In this document: piece after piece, positions 21,735-32,781 of the stretch | Numbering within the stretch: the first letter of the stretch is position 1 | Layout: every line of letters starts with the position of its first letter | Assembly (NCBI GenBank): GCA_023678885.1 | Contig: CM042987.1 | Coordinates: 28,978,927-29,042,926, forward strand | DNA: 64,000 nt | Origin: Pogostemon cablin | Lineage: Eukaryota > Streptophyta > Magnoliopsida > Lamiales > Lamiaceae | Reading direction: 5' to 3' | Position numbers and translations under genes: made by a program | Notes under the pieces: model-generated | What the model was told of the DNA's origin: nothing | Databases searched by the model: none | Seen by the model: only the letters and a program-made list of their open reading frames with translations

Positions 21735-23820
21735 ATGAAACGCCGGAGAGAAGAAGTTGAGATGGTACCATCGGAAATCAGGTCCGCCATTAACGAACTC
21801 TCCACCATCAACTTCAAATTATCCGGCGCCGCCACCGCCGCCGCTGCTACTGCCCAACTCCCCCTCAAGCCTTTTCTTGCTCTCTGTTACCTGCTCATTC
21901 AAGTCCTAGGTTAGCCCTTTCTCTCTCTCACACAAACTCATACATATATAGATTCATTTTCCGCAAATACTTGTACAAATCGGGTTCAAGGTATAAACTT
22001 TGTGGTCCCTTCCAATCCAATTATACATACCCTATGTATCGCTAGTATTTATATTAAAGGGGACCACAAGGTTTACATCGGAAACTAACTCTTTCATTTT
22101 CTTGTTCTTGCTGATCAAATGATGATGTTTAACGTCGGTTAATTGGTAATGATGGTCAAATCACCTATTTTTAGTTAATTAGGAAGAATTCTCATCACTT
22201 AATTGGTCAAAAGGAGAAAAAAGTGGTAGTAATCTTTAATGTGGTGTAATTTTCTTGAAAGAAGTTTGTTTTTCTTTTGCAGACAAGATAGGGCCAACCA
22301 TGGCAGTATTGAGACAAGACATCCATCAAAACATACTGGTAATAAAATGCAGCATTCAATTATTTTTATTAATTTGTTATTTTCACTAAAATTAAACTCA
22401 CATGACATGTGTATGCATCTCCCTACTATACTATACCCCACCCCACCCCACCCCAGCAACTATATATGCACACACGCAAAAGAAGGAAATTGTAAAATGG
22501 CATTAAATAAAAAAGGCTTGTCTAAGTTCAAATATTGAAAGATGAAATGGTAATAATTTAAGAGTAATTTGATGTGGTTAGAGATTAGAGAAGTTCCATG
22601 AGTCAGATCCTTCAGTATATTGGGATGTGGTTGAGATTTTGAAGAAAGAGGTGAGTGAAGGCAGTGCAAGAAAAGGCCCCACATGCAGCAAATCCTTTGT
22701 TTGGCTTACTAGGTAATTAATCATTAATCCTCTTTAAAATTCTATTTAAATTGGATTATATATGCATAGTTAAATAGTAATTTAACATATCTCTACGTGC
22801 ATTAATCTAGCTTGTGGAGTAGCTTTTTACTCCTTTCCTCCTAACTAAGGGAATAAATAACATCAAATCATATAGAGCAATATTTATACTCTTGTGTTAC
22901 ATGGTGTTTTACTTGTGTCATTTTCGTCTATCATTTAATGTGTCATTAATTATGTAATTGACACATAAGAGAGGAAGAAAATTCAATTATTGCTGGGTGT
23001 AGTTAAATTGTGAGGTGTTGCAGATCCCTTGTGTTCAGTGTAGCTTTGTTAGAGTTATTAGTGAAGGATTTTGAGAAAGAAATGGAGCAAATTGTGGAAG
23101 AGACATACAACATCACTTTGAAGCCATGGCATGGATGGATTTCTCAAACTGCATATAGAGTAAGTTATTACTCATATATTTCTAATTTCCACCTTTAATT
23201 ATATCACTTTTTAATCATGATTATGAATTACATATATATCTTCATGGCTAGCTATTCCTTGAACTTAATTTCAACTAGAATCAATAGGTTAAGTTTTATT
23301 ACATAAACATATATCATGTGTGGGTTCTTAATTTCTGTATTTAGACCTCGTTTACGTTGCATGAAATGAATGCATGATTATGTATGTATATATATTTTTT
23401 GTATGTATAGGTAGCTCTGAAACTTGTGCCTGATACCCAAAGTTTAGTCAGCATTCTGAAATCATCAAAAGAAGAAGAAGAAGATTGTGACAAACTCAAA
23501 GAAGAAATACTCAACCTCACATCATTACTCAATCCCATGTTAGACCAAATCAATCATATTCTGGTGAGCCACTACTAAGTGTGGAAAATCGTCTTATAAA
23601 ATGAATTCTCTTAGACGAAAACAATATGTGATTATGAAAAAGTGATATACATCCAATTAAACTATTTTTTAAAAAATAAAGAATATAAAAAAAAATTGGG
23701 ATGGATGAATAAATTAATTACCGTGATTTACTATTACACAACTTAAAAAGTGATGGTGTCAATTTTTCAATCGTTTTTATGCAGAGAATTTATGGATTGG
23801 ATAAGCTGAAGTCCACTTGA
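21735..23820 (+). CDS. Glycolipid transfer protein (ACD11/GLTP-like)
   Basis: Six exons: 21735-21909, 22283-22338, 22582-22712, 23024-23159, 23411-23563, 23785-23820, all with GT-AG borders and a continuous frame of 687 nt (228 residues). GLTP-fold proteins carry sphingolipids such as ceramide-1-phosphate between membranes; ACD11 loss causes cell death in Arabidopsis. Conserved headgroup-site residues are present: Asp71 and Asn75 (VLRQDIHQN), Arg121 (VWLTR), His157 (KPWHGW). The hydrophobic stretch PFLALCYLLIQVLDKIGP is the family helix. An Ala-rich insert (about 36-43) precedes it, and an acidic loop (KEEEEDCDKLKEE) lies near the C-terminus. Length matches the family. No signal peptide, so cytosolic. 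The last exon is only 36 nt. Intron 2 has a (CCCCA)n tract. It looks intact. Confidence 0.93.
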
Positions 23821-24042
23821 ATTTTCCAAGAAACTGCCAAAAATATTAATTGGACTTTTGTACAGAGTTAATTTTGGTTGTTCAATTTCAATGTATATAT
23901 TATGTGGTGGACCTTGTTTGCATATAAATTCATTCGACAAGTGTACACAAGTTTACGTTGTATATAATGTAATGATTTTGCTTTTGACAGCAAAAACTTA
24001 CGAAATTATTTAAAAAAAAATTAGTAGTATCAATTTTTGTTG
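23821..24042. other. 3' flank of the GLTP-like gene
   Basis: AT-rich, no coding content. It likely includes the 3' UTR; several AATAAA-like words are present but none stands out. Confidence 0.4.
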
Positions 24043-24567
24043 GAGAAAATTGCAAAATCAGTTCCACCCGTTACAGTCTCGTTTGGATTTGGTCTCAATA
24101 GTCTTGACTTCAGTTCAAAACGTTTTTCAGCAATAATGGTCCCGCTATTAAATTTCCCGTTATTTCCATTAGCAATTTTGGTCCCACTGGACTAATCCTT
24201 AAATACGGGAATCAAAATTGCAAGAATCTTGCAATTTTGGTCCCAAAGCACCTATACAAACTTTGAATAAATAATATTTTCATTTAATACGAAACCCGTT
24301 GGAATTTTTTTGGTTTAATAATGTTATTATAGTTTTACAAACCTAAAAATACGTTTATATAAACACTTATAAATAGCACCATATAATCTCACAAATACAA
24401 AAACAAAACAGTCATCTAATCATCTCTCTAAATCATGAAGACAACAATCATATTTGCACTTCCAATCATACTTCTAATCACATTTTCATGCTCATCTGCA
24501 GCTTTTACAAACAATGATCACTACAATTTTCTCAAATGCTTTTCATCAAAATTCCAAAATTACTCCT

Positions 24568-24726
24568 TGATAAAGATAAATCTTAGGCGTATTATCTGGT
24601 GTATATATTCAGTTGTAGTCTTTGATTTGTTTCCTTATTTTTCTGATTCTTTGTTGTACTCACACTTATATATTAAGGAGAAACTCTAATCACCAAATTA
24701 ACAGTGATAGCATAAACACATTCTCA
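24568..24726 (+). repeat. 5' LTR of the nested copia
   Basis: Begins TGATAAAGATAAATC, ends CACATTCTCA. Pair of the 26028-26186 copy. Confidence 0.93.
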
Positions 24727-24807
24727 TGGTATCAGCCTAATACACCTTAACCCTACTTTATCCGACGTCCTCCTTCTTTTCTCTTCTCTTCACCACTCTG
24801 CTCACTC

Positions 24808-26046
24808 ATGGCTGCCACCACCGTTGTTAAAAATGTTTTTCTAAATGGCATACTCACAAAACTCGTTTACATGGCTCAACCTCTGGGCTTTGTGGATCCT
24901 CGATTTCCAAATCATGTATGTCATCTCAAGAAGGATTTATACGGATTGCGGCAAGCCCCATTGGCTTGGTTCCAACGATTTAGCTCATTCCTCTTCTTAA
25001 TTGGGTTTTCTCAAAGTTGCTCGGATTCATCTCTGTTCTTTCTATATAAAGGCTCATATGTTGTCTATCTTCTTCTTTATGTCGACGACATAATTTTGAC
25101 TGGAACTGATAATACTTTGATTACTCGGTTTCTTCAGCGCATTCGTATGGAGTTTGTTATCAAGGATCTTGGTTCGCTAAGTTATTTCTTGGGGCTCAAG
25201 GTCTCTCATACTTCACATGGATTGTTCGTCAGCCAAGCCAAATATGCCCAGGATATATTGCAGCGGGCTCAACTATTTGAATCTAAACCAGTGTCAACCC
25301 CTCTAGTTGCCGGGGAAGCCCTGACATGAGATGGCGATCCTATCCTTTACCGGTCTCTTGTAGGTGCAGTCCAGTATTTGACTATTACACGTCCAGACTT
25401 ATCTTATACAGTAAATCAAGTGAGTCAATTTCTTCATTCGCCAACTGAATTCCACTTTCTTGCAGTGAAGAGGATTTTACGTTATGTCAAAGGCACCTTA
25501 CAGTTTGGGTTATCTTTCACCTCTCGCCCTGATCTTTCACCCGTTGGTTATTCTGACGCTGATTGGGCTCGCTGCCCCAACACCCGTCGTTCTACATATA
25601 GGTACTCAATCTTTCTCAGTGGTAATTTAGTGTCTTGGAGTGCTAAGAAGCAGCCTACTATTTCTCGCTCAAGCTGTGAGTTTGAATATAGAGCCATGGC
25701 ATCTACTGCATCGGAGGTGATATAGGTTTCCAACTTATTACATGAGTTAGGAGTACGCTCCTCTTCTTGCCCCTTACTTTTAAGCGACAACAAGAGTGCC
25801 ATATTTTTGAGTCAGAATCCAATCTCCCACAAACGAGCTAAGCATATTGAGATTGACTGTTATTTTGTTCGAGAGTTGGTATCTCGAGAAAAACTTTTGA
25901 CCAAGTTTGTTCCGTCCCATCTTCAACTCGCTGATATCTTTACTAAGAGCCTTCCAAGGCCTGCTTTCGAGTTACTACGGTCCAAGCTCTGCGTTCGCTC
26001 ACACTCCACGCAGCGCTTGACAGGGGGTGATAAATATAAATCTTAG
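24808..26046 (+). pseudogene. Copia pol remnant (RT-RNase H) with two stops
   Basis: From ATG 24808 the frame reads MAATTVVKNVFLNG: a gag-type start runs straight into the RT motif normally written DVKNAFLNG. It then has VYMAQPLGF, CHLKKDLYGLRQAPLAW and YVDD (25078-25089), the RT catalytic motif. RNase H follows: YSDADWA, SRSSCEFEYRAMA, LLSDNKSAI and HIEIDCYFVRE. Stops in frame are TGA at 25327-25329 and TAG at 25723-25725. No integrase. It cannot be autonomous. The reading frame runs on into the right LTR. Confidence 0.92.
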
Positions 26047-26186
26047 GCTTATTATCTGGTGTATATATTCTGTTGTAATCTTTGATTTGTTTCCTTATTT
26101 TTCTGATACTTTGTTGTACTCACACTTATATATTAAGGAGAAACTTTAATCACCAAATTAACGGTGATAGCATAAACACAATCTCA
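26028..26186 (+). repeat. 3' LTR of the nested copia
   Basis: Begins TGATAAATATAAATC, ends CACAATCTCA. It is directly preceded by the purine tract ACAGGGGG. Confidence 0.93.
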
Positions 26187-26945
26187 CTCCTCTATTACCA
26201 ACCTTGTTTACACCCCAACCAACTCATCCTACTCCTCTGCCCTCCTCTTCTCCATCTGGGATCTCGGATTCACCTCCGAAATAACACCCAAACCCCGAGT
26301 CATCATAACTCCGGAATACGAATCTCAAATCCCACCCATCATCCACTGCATCCAAAACACTGGCTTGCAGATCAGGACTCAAAGTGGTGGTCATGACTTT
26401 GAGGGAGTGTCTTTTGTGTCGAAAGTTCCATTCGCCGTCATTGACATGATGAAGCTCAGCAAAATCAGTCATTACTCTAAAGTATTAATTTATTTACAAA
26501 TTCACAGAAACTAAACAACAAAAATGGATAATTAATGCTTTTTTATACAGGTAGCAACTAGCAATACATCACCTCATCAAAATCAACAGAAGATTAAGAA
26601 TAAACAGTCAGAATCAGATCAATGAAATACTGAATTCAGTGATTGATGGGAATGACTTGGAAACAAGATTCAGTAATATCTATAAGCAGATGGACAGATC
26701 TAATTAGGAAGATGAACACATAAGTCAAAGATCTTAAACAAAGATATTCTCAAGAAGCCTAAATCTATCCTGGCTACATTTATGATCGAATTTCCTTCAT
26801 ATAAAGATGAATTTTCCATGTGGAGATAATTAATTAAACTTATCAGCTAATGAAACATATGATACAGATCATCTGAGAAACTATAAAGAAGCAGAGCTTC
26901 AATTAATCACAACATCTTTTTACATTCTAATCTAAAAATCAAGCA

Positions 26946-27345
26946 TTATGCAAATAAGAAGAAAAAACAACAATCACATGCAAGGGCAAAAATCCAGACG
27001 CAGGAAATCACGCACCAAGCATGAACATGATCACGATCCTCGGGTAAATATTCATTTAAGAACCCCAATTTCCCCAGAATCTTGTCGCAGGGGCCCCTTA
27101 TCTTCCGCATAATTACATAATCCTCCCTGAACACAATCTGCTTCACGACGTCCCTCATTCCTTTTTTAAATTCAACACTCATCTCCGCCGCCCCCTTGGC
27201 AAACTCCGCCGCCTGAAACTTTCAATCCCTGATCTCCGTCGCTCCTCTGGGAGAAGCGTAACTGTACCCATTGGTTTTCCGGACGTCCTCATCAAGAATA
27301 CTCGTAAATTCCATCTGCCAAGCAGTGGACTCGTTGACTTCAGAA
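26946..27345 (-). pseudogene. Captured exon(s) of an unidentified gene
   Basis: On the minus strand an open, GC-richer frame reads ESTAWQMEFTSILDEDV, then a TGA, then FQAAEFAKGAAEMSVEF, MRDVVKQIVFREDYVI and GFLNEYLPEDRDHVHAW, ending at a likely donor (GCTTG/GTGCGTG). It has an amphipathic, coiled look and a strongly conserved-looking YLPEDRD-HAW motif, so it is probably part of a real plant gene, but I cannot name the family. The TGA and its place in a MULE make it a captured fragment. Antisense to the BBE-like piece. Confidence 0.5.
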
Positions 27346-28129
27346 ATCAACAACAAAATTAAACAAACCCAGATTCAACAATGGCGTACACTCATTCTCT
27401 CTCATAACAACAACTATATTTATATATATACGTAGATAAATTTGGGTTACAAATCTAGATTTGACGGGAAGAAATCTATTTGGAAAAAGAATTACGGCGG
27501 GCTCAAATTTAGGTAAAAAATTAGGGATTAGGGTTCGTCTATGAATCGAACGAGGGATTTTCACCACATTGTGATGTCGACACTCCACAATGGCGAGACG
27601 AGCAAGGGATTTAACGAGAAGAAATTGATTTCGGAATAGAAAATTAGGTTTCAACGACGGCCTCCAAATTGGGAGGAAAATTAGAATTAGGGTTCGTTGT
27701 CTGAACTGGGTTTGTTTTGGGTAGATAAACAACTTTCTATCGAACTAACGGCCACGTGATAAACACGTGAGCCTCTCTGTTACATTTTGACGGTTGTGGG
27801 ATGAATATTGCCAAAAAATAATTGTATGGGACCATTATTGCTAAAAAACATTTAGGACTGAAGTTAAGATTATTGGGACCAAACCCAAACGGAACTGTGA
27901 CAGGTGGGACTGATTTTACAATTTTCTCATTTTCATTAAAAATAGTATTATTTTTGTTTATCTTACGGAATTTCCACAAAATTGTTTACTGAATAATTTC
28001 ATAAAACTAATATATGACACTTTATCTTATACATATAAATTAAATATACTCATTTAATATTTTTTTTAAATGTATAATATGAGACAATATCACAATATCA
28101 CGCCAATTTGCTCTTAGTTACTTGACAAA

Positions 28130-28379
28130 GATGATCGTCTTACGTAAACTTTTACGTGAGATAGATAAAAATTGATAACATTATTAACAAAAAATGATAC
28201 TCAATTAATGAAAAGTGATAATGGTGTAGCGAACTATTCATGAACAATTTATAGTATAAATAAAAATAATAATAATTTATAGCGAAAGTAATAACATTTT
28301 ATAGCGAAAGTGATAATAATTTTATCATTTTTTATCCATCTCATGTAAGAATTTATGTGAGACGCTCAGCCAAGACCAA
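28130..28379. mobile_element. Hairpin MITE with GATCGTCTNACGTAA ends
   Basis: Left GATCGTCTTACGTAAAC...GTGAGATAGATAAAAA and right complement GCGTCTCACATAAATTC...ATGAGATGGATAAAAA mirror each other over about 45 bp. The interior has repeated GATAA words. A lone copy of one end is at about 18366. Confidence 0.7.
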
Positions 28380-28802
28380 CCCTAGTTACTTTAAGCATTC
28401 ATCTATTTATAGGCTTGTTTGAGATCCTCCTGGAAAGCAGTCGATATCAATTTGGTGTTTCATCTAGTATTTCACTTCTTAATTAAATGACACGTGTTTT
28501 TATTATTTTTTAGATTAATGCCACATTCCCCAAAGGTTCAATGGTAAATTAGAGGGTATAGTTTTATTATATTATAGAATATCAATGACATGAAAAGTGG
28601 AATAGAAAATTCAAGTTCCTTGAAAAGTACGTACTTGATAAGATTATATCCTTGATCTCTTTGTGAATTCTTTGATCTTTGCTATAAGACTTGCATTAAT
28701 CGAGTTCACGAGCACCTAATTAACCAATTACTTCTTAGTATATGAAAAATTATTTTTAAACTATTAGTTTTTGAGTGAAAAATATTACTTTTTAAATTCT
28801 TG

Positions 28803-29052
28803 CGTTAAGGTTAATTACATTTTCCATTTTGATTTGTTCCAAGTTAAGGTTTACATTTCCTATTACTCAAATTGGGCCCACACAAAATAATTAATTATTC
28901 CAAGAAGGGCACACACACAATACTAATACAACCACTCACTCTACATTAAATAAGTATAATTTATCTCACTTCACTACACATTAAAATGTTATATCTTTTA
29001 ATTTGCGCGCAAAAAGAAAACGTAAACGTTAATTTGGGATGGAGAGAGTATG
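28803..29052. mobile_element. Stowaway-like MITE
   Basis: The left end GTTAAGGTTAATTACATTTTCC lacks the terminal CTCCCTCCGT; the right end is AATTTGGGATGGAGAGAGTA. Same sub-family as 2209-2452 and 30980-31235. The 5' end is degraded. Confidence 0.7.
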
Positions 29053-29104
29053 TTGTGGTTTTTTATAATCTTATTAAGTACAATTAGAAAACTAATATTA
29101 TTTA

Positions 29105-29773
29105 GGGATAAAAACCAATTCAATCCCGTAACTTTTTCCATGGTCTATTTTAGTCCCAATAAAGATAAGTTTGTCAATTTAGTCCCACCGGTGAAGAAAT
29201 AGGGCCAAACACGTCGTAATTTCGCCAGAAAATGCTGACATCACCAGAAAACGGCAAGTGATTGTCACGTGACAACCAAAATTGCCGATATCCGACCGTG
29301 ATGATGACGTGGCGCCCTAATGACAGGTAAGTCAACAAATTAAATGTTATTTAAATGCCAACAATGTTTTTTTAATTTTCTAAAATTTTAAATAATCAAA
29401 AAATAAAAATTAAAATAAAAAATGTACGAAAAAAGAAAATCGACATTAAATAATTTGTTATTTGTTTTAATTTTTGTTTTCTAATTATTTAAAATTTTAG
29501 AAAATAAAAATGCCTTGTTGGCATTAAAATAACATTTAATTTGTTAACTCACCTATCATCAGGGCGCCATGTTATCATTCTGGACGGAAATCGATTATTT
29601 CGGTTGTCACGTGATGATCACGTACCGTTTTCCAATGATGTCAGCGTTTTTGGTGAAAAGATGACGTGTTTGGCCCTATTTCTTCACTGGTGGGACTACA
29701 TTGACAAACTAATCTTTATTGGGACTAAAATAAACTATGAGAAAAATTATGGGATTGAATTGGTTTTTATCCC
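29105..29773. mobile_element. Foldback (palindromic) MULE-type element
   Basis: The left half starts GGGATAAAAACCAATTCAATC and the right half ends in its complement. Mirrored words run almost to the centre: TAGTCCCACC-GTGAAGAAAT, GGCCAAACACGTC, TTGTCACGTGA, GGCGCC and ATTTTAAATAATT. Flanks are TATTATTTA (29096-29104) and TATTATTTG (29774-29782), 8 of 9 matching, a 9-bp target duplication. It has no protein-coding content. A transcript would form a hairpin with arms of about 320 nt. Confidence 0.85.
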
Positions 29774-30009
29774 TATTATTTGGAATTATTATGGATAGAT
29801 ACGTGTGTATATAACCTAATTACTAATAAATACATTGATCTAAACATCTATTTCTTTTTTTAGCTTTACCTTTATTTACAACGCTGAATATTTCAACTTT
29901 TTCACTGAACACTAGTTTCATTTAATACTAATGTACACTAAATCAAATAAAAATAATGGGTGAGAGATTTAAGGAGAGATATAAGGATAATTATAGCAAC
30001 CCTATTTTC

Positions 30010-30390
30010 AATTTAATTAATCATGTATTTTCTATTTCTTTCTCAAAGATATACACTAATGTACATTCGTAGGGTTCTTCAATTTAATTGAATATTTTTT
30101 GTTTCTCTCTAAGAATGCTCACTAATGTACTTAACAATAGTTTCAATCGTATATTTTCCGTTTCTCTCTCAAAGATGCACACTGATGTACATTCGTAGGG
30201 TTCTTTAGTTTAATCCCGTATTTTCTTGTTTCTCTCTCAAGAATGCACACTAATGTACATTAGTAGGGTTCTTCAATTTAATCGCGTATTTTCAGTTTCT
30301 TTCTCAATAGAATGTATACTAATGTACATTCATATAAATAATGCATTTTTATTTTCATCTTATCAATGTACACTAATGTACGGATATGTA
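30010..30390. repeat. Tandem repeat, unit about 60-70 bp
   Basis: About five diverged copies of a unit containing CACACTAATGTACATTCGTAGG, GTTCTTCAATTTAAT, CGTATTTTC and GTTTCTCTCTCAA. Not part of any recognised element. Confidence 0.8.
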
Positions 30391-30556
30391 TAGGTATTAT
30401 GGAAAAACAAAATATAATTTTGTATTTATCGATAATTTTTTGAAGCGAATGTATCGCTTAGTAATTTTTAAATACGTTTTGCACCTACTATTTATTCCCC
30501 CTATTATTTAGAAGAGAAATAATTCACCACTCTGAAATGTAAATTTTCATGTACTA

Positions 30557-30960
30557 CTCTCTTCATCCATCATTATAAGATTTACATCTCTCTTTATAGT
30601 AAATGAGACCCACACAAAATAATTAATATATCTCTATGGACCCACACACAATATTAATACAACTACCCCACAACATATTAAAATATTATACTCCCTCCAT
30701 CCCTCTAAAAGAGGGCCTTTTGCTTTTCTACACGTAGATTAAGGAATATTATTATTTAATATATAGTGGGTAGTTGTATTAGTGGGGATATGACCCCATA
30801 TTTTAATTGTATTAGATGGAGTGTGTGGGTCCCATGTGTGTAAAAAATGAAAGGGGACCCTTTAGGTGGGACGACCAAAATGAAAAAAATATCATCTTTA
30901 AATGGGACGGAGGGAGTAGTTCTTAGTTCCCTTACAACGAACAAATATAAACTTTCAAAA
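30557..30960. mobile_element. Outer MITE interrupted by a second MITE
   Basis: The left part (CTCTTCATCCATCATTATAAG ... CATATTAAAATATTATA) matches the left half of the AAGGTTTACATTT MITE sub-family. After the inner element the text resumes at 30919 but its right terminus is eroded. Supported mainly by the left half. Confidence 0.5.
30691..30916. mobile_element. Stowaway MITE nested in a MITE
   Basis: Begins CTCCCTCCATCCCTCT, ends ATGGGACGGAGGGAG; TA on both sides (30689-30690, 30917-30918). Confidence 0.88.
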
Positions 30961-30979
30961 GAAACAAAGAAAGTAAATA

Positions 30980-31235
30980 CTCCTTTCGTCCCAAGTTAAG
31001 GCTTACATTTTTCATTTTAGTTTGTCATAAGTTAAGGTTTACATATCTTTTTTATCTAGTTGGGCCCACACAAAATAATTAATTATTCCATGTAGGGCTC
31101 ATACAACACTAATACAACTACTCACTTTACATTAAATATTATTTCTCTCTTCTCACTACACATTAAAATATTATATCTCTTAATCTCTGTGCAAAAAATC
31201 AAACGTCAATGTTAACCCGAGACGGATGGAGGGAG
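30980..31235. mobile_element. Stowaway-like MITE
   Basis: Begins CTCCTTTCGTCCCAAGTTAAG and ends AACCCGAGACGGATGGAGGGAG, inverted complements, with TA on both sides. Confidence 0.85.
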
Positions 31236-31237
31236 TA

Positions 31238-32096
31238 ATAATTTTGAAAAAACAAGGTATAGAGTGAATTGGTTCACGCCAAACACAATCACGCATGTTT
31301 TTACATCATTGTACTTTTCTGCAGCTTTCCTAGAATGGGTTATAAAGAAGAGCAAAAAAACATAAACATATGACTTCAACAAATTCTTTTCTACCCTAAA
31401 TATATCACTATCTCTTTTTATGTTCGAATTGATCAAAATGCTCTTTACTCAAATGCATTTCTCGAGAAAAAAATTGACTCAAATATATTTATTTGACTCT
31501 CATACATTACTTTAGATAAAAATTAACTCGAATATATTTACTTTGCTCGGATACATTACTCAAGAAAGCAATTACACTAATACAAAAAGTATTGGAAAAA
31601 TTGAAATAATATACTAAATTTAATATACAAAAACTTTACCAACACTTCAATATATTTGTTATCATTTCTACACATTTGCACATTTTATTACACTATTACC
31701 CCTCTCCCATTTGCACATTGTGGGTGACGGTGTGGGACACCCATACGGTCGGACGGCGGTGGTGGATGCCGGCGGCAGTGGGGTGTGTGGGTGAGTGGGT
31801 TTAGACTTAGAAATTTTTTTAATTTTGGGGAAGGATTATAATGGTGTTTTTATGTTGGTTTTGGGAAAAAAGATTAAATTTTTTGAGTTGTTGGTAATGA
31901 TATTTGCATGTGAAGAATTGGGTATATTTGCCTATTGGCACAAAATAATTAGTGTTATGTGTAGGTCTCATGTAGACATATTAATGTTTTTTGTGGGTCA
32001 CATCTATCAAAAAGAAAAAATTAATAATTTTTGTAGGACTTCCTAATAAGAAATATGTAACAATATTTGTGGAACATAATATATAAAATTTATGTA
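31238..32096. other. Intergenic, no gene seen
   Basis: AT-rich with a GC-richer patch near 31720-31790 (GGCGGTGGTGGATGCC). Short ORFs show no recognisable domain. Confidence 0.5.
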
Positions 32097-32101
32097 GTTC
32101 T

Positions 32102-32321
32102 TGTTATAAGAATAATAATAAAAGAAGAAGATAATCGCGTAATAAATAGAGAAAGAGAGAAGAAAGAGAAGAGAGAGAGAGAGTAGGGCCAGAAAGGGAG
32201 GGTTTTATTCCTAATCATAAACTGTTCATACATTGTCTATATATTACTCTCACTCCCTACATAAGTGGAGAGTAGGTTGTTCCTTTAGTAATGGCCACAT
32301 CACCCTTATAATATTACAATA
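32102..32321 (-). repeat. 3' LTR (minus) of the 20-kb copia-type element
   Basis: 220 bp, from TGTTATAAG to ATATTACAATA; the terminal CA has become TA. It holds an AG-rich tract and the CACTCCCTACATAAGTGG block also found in the right copy. Confidence 0.9.
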
Positions 32322-32781
32322 CTCCCCCTTGGACATTAAGCCGTCATATTCATGCCTCGTTAAAAACCTCGCTAGAAAATTCTGTGGGAAAAACCAGTCG
32401 AGAAAAAGAGTGCAGCATTAATCTTCAAGACTCAATCTTCAGGATTGTTTAGAAGTCTATCGCTCCCCTTAAACACAATAATCTAGTTTGTCTCATTAAA
32501 ACCTTCAACTAAGAAAATCTCGTTAGAAAAAGCTTAGTTAAGGAAAAAAAGAGCACAGCCCTTATGATTTTGACGTGTTAGCATCAGTTGCCTCATTAAA
32601 AACCTTAAAGCTAAGAAAACCCAGTGGGAAAACTTAGTTAAGGAAAAAGAGTACAACCATTGGTCTTCAAGACCTAATCTTCTAGATTGTTTGAAATTAT
32701 TACTCCCCCTAAAAACAACGTTATTTTGAAACATAACTACTGATCTTCAGGATCTACATTTATGAATATATTTATATTTAT

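Larger units (their letters stand above)
24568..26186 (+). mobile_element. Internally deleted Ty1/copia retrotransposon
   Basis: Two 159-bp LTRs (24568-24726, 26028-26186) start TGATAAA and end TCTCA. They differ at 8 positions by eye (about 95% identity). A perfect 5-bp duplication CTCCT flanks the element (24563-24567, 26187-26191). The primer site TGGTATCAGCC follows the left LTR and a GACAGGGGG purine tract precedes the right one. Only 1.3 kb of interior remains: a short gag-like start joined to reverse transcriptase and RNase H; protease, integrase and most of gag are gone. Confidence 0.95.
24435..26470 (+). pseudogene. BBE-like FAD oxidase 5' fragment, split by copia
   Basis: An ATG at 24435 opens a signal peptide (MKTTIIFALPIILLITF-SCSSA) followed by NDHYNFLKCFSSK, the N-terminus of berberine-bridge-enzyme-like secreted flavoproteins. 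The frame is cut at 24567 and resumes after the copia element with TNLVYTPTNSSYSS, PKPRVIITPEYESQIPPIIH and IRTQSGGHDFEG. The His of SGGHD is the residue that binds FAD covalently in this family. It ends near 26470, so most of the FAD domain and the whole BBE C-terminal domain are absent. A TATA-like CTTATAAATA (about 24366) lies upstream, so the promoter may have been captured too. Both parts are in one frame once the insert and one duplicated 5-mer are discounted. Confidence 0.88.
24043..27928. mobile_element. Pack-MULE with two captured gene pieces and a nested copia
   Basis: Inverted ends over about 100 bp: left GAGAAAATTGCAAAATCAG..., right complement GAGAAAATTGTAAAATCAG..., both running through CAGTTCC/CAGTCCC, GTTTGGNTTTGGTC and AGCAATAATGGTCCC. 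The flanks ATTTTTGTT (24033-24041) and ATTTTCATT (27929-27937) match in 7 of 9 positions, as expected for an old 9-bp duplication. Inside are the 5' end of a BBE-like gene (+), an unrelated exon pair (-), and a copia element inserted in the first. No transposase. Confidence 0.8.
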
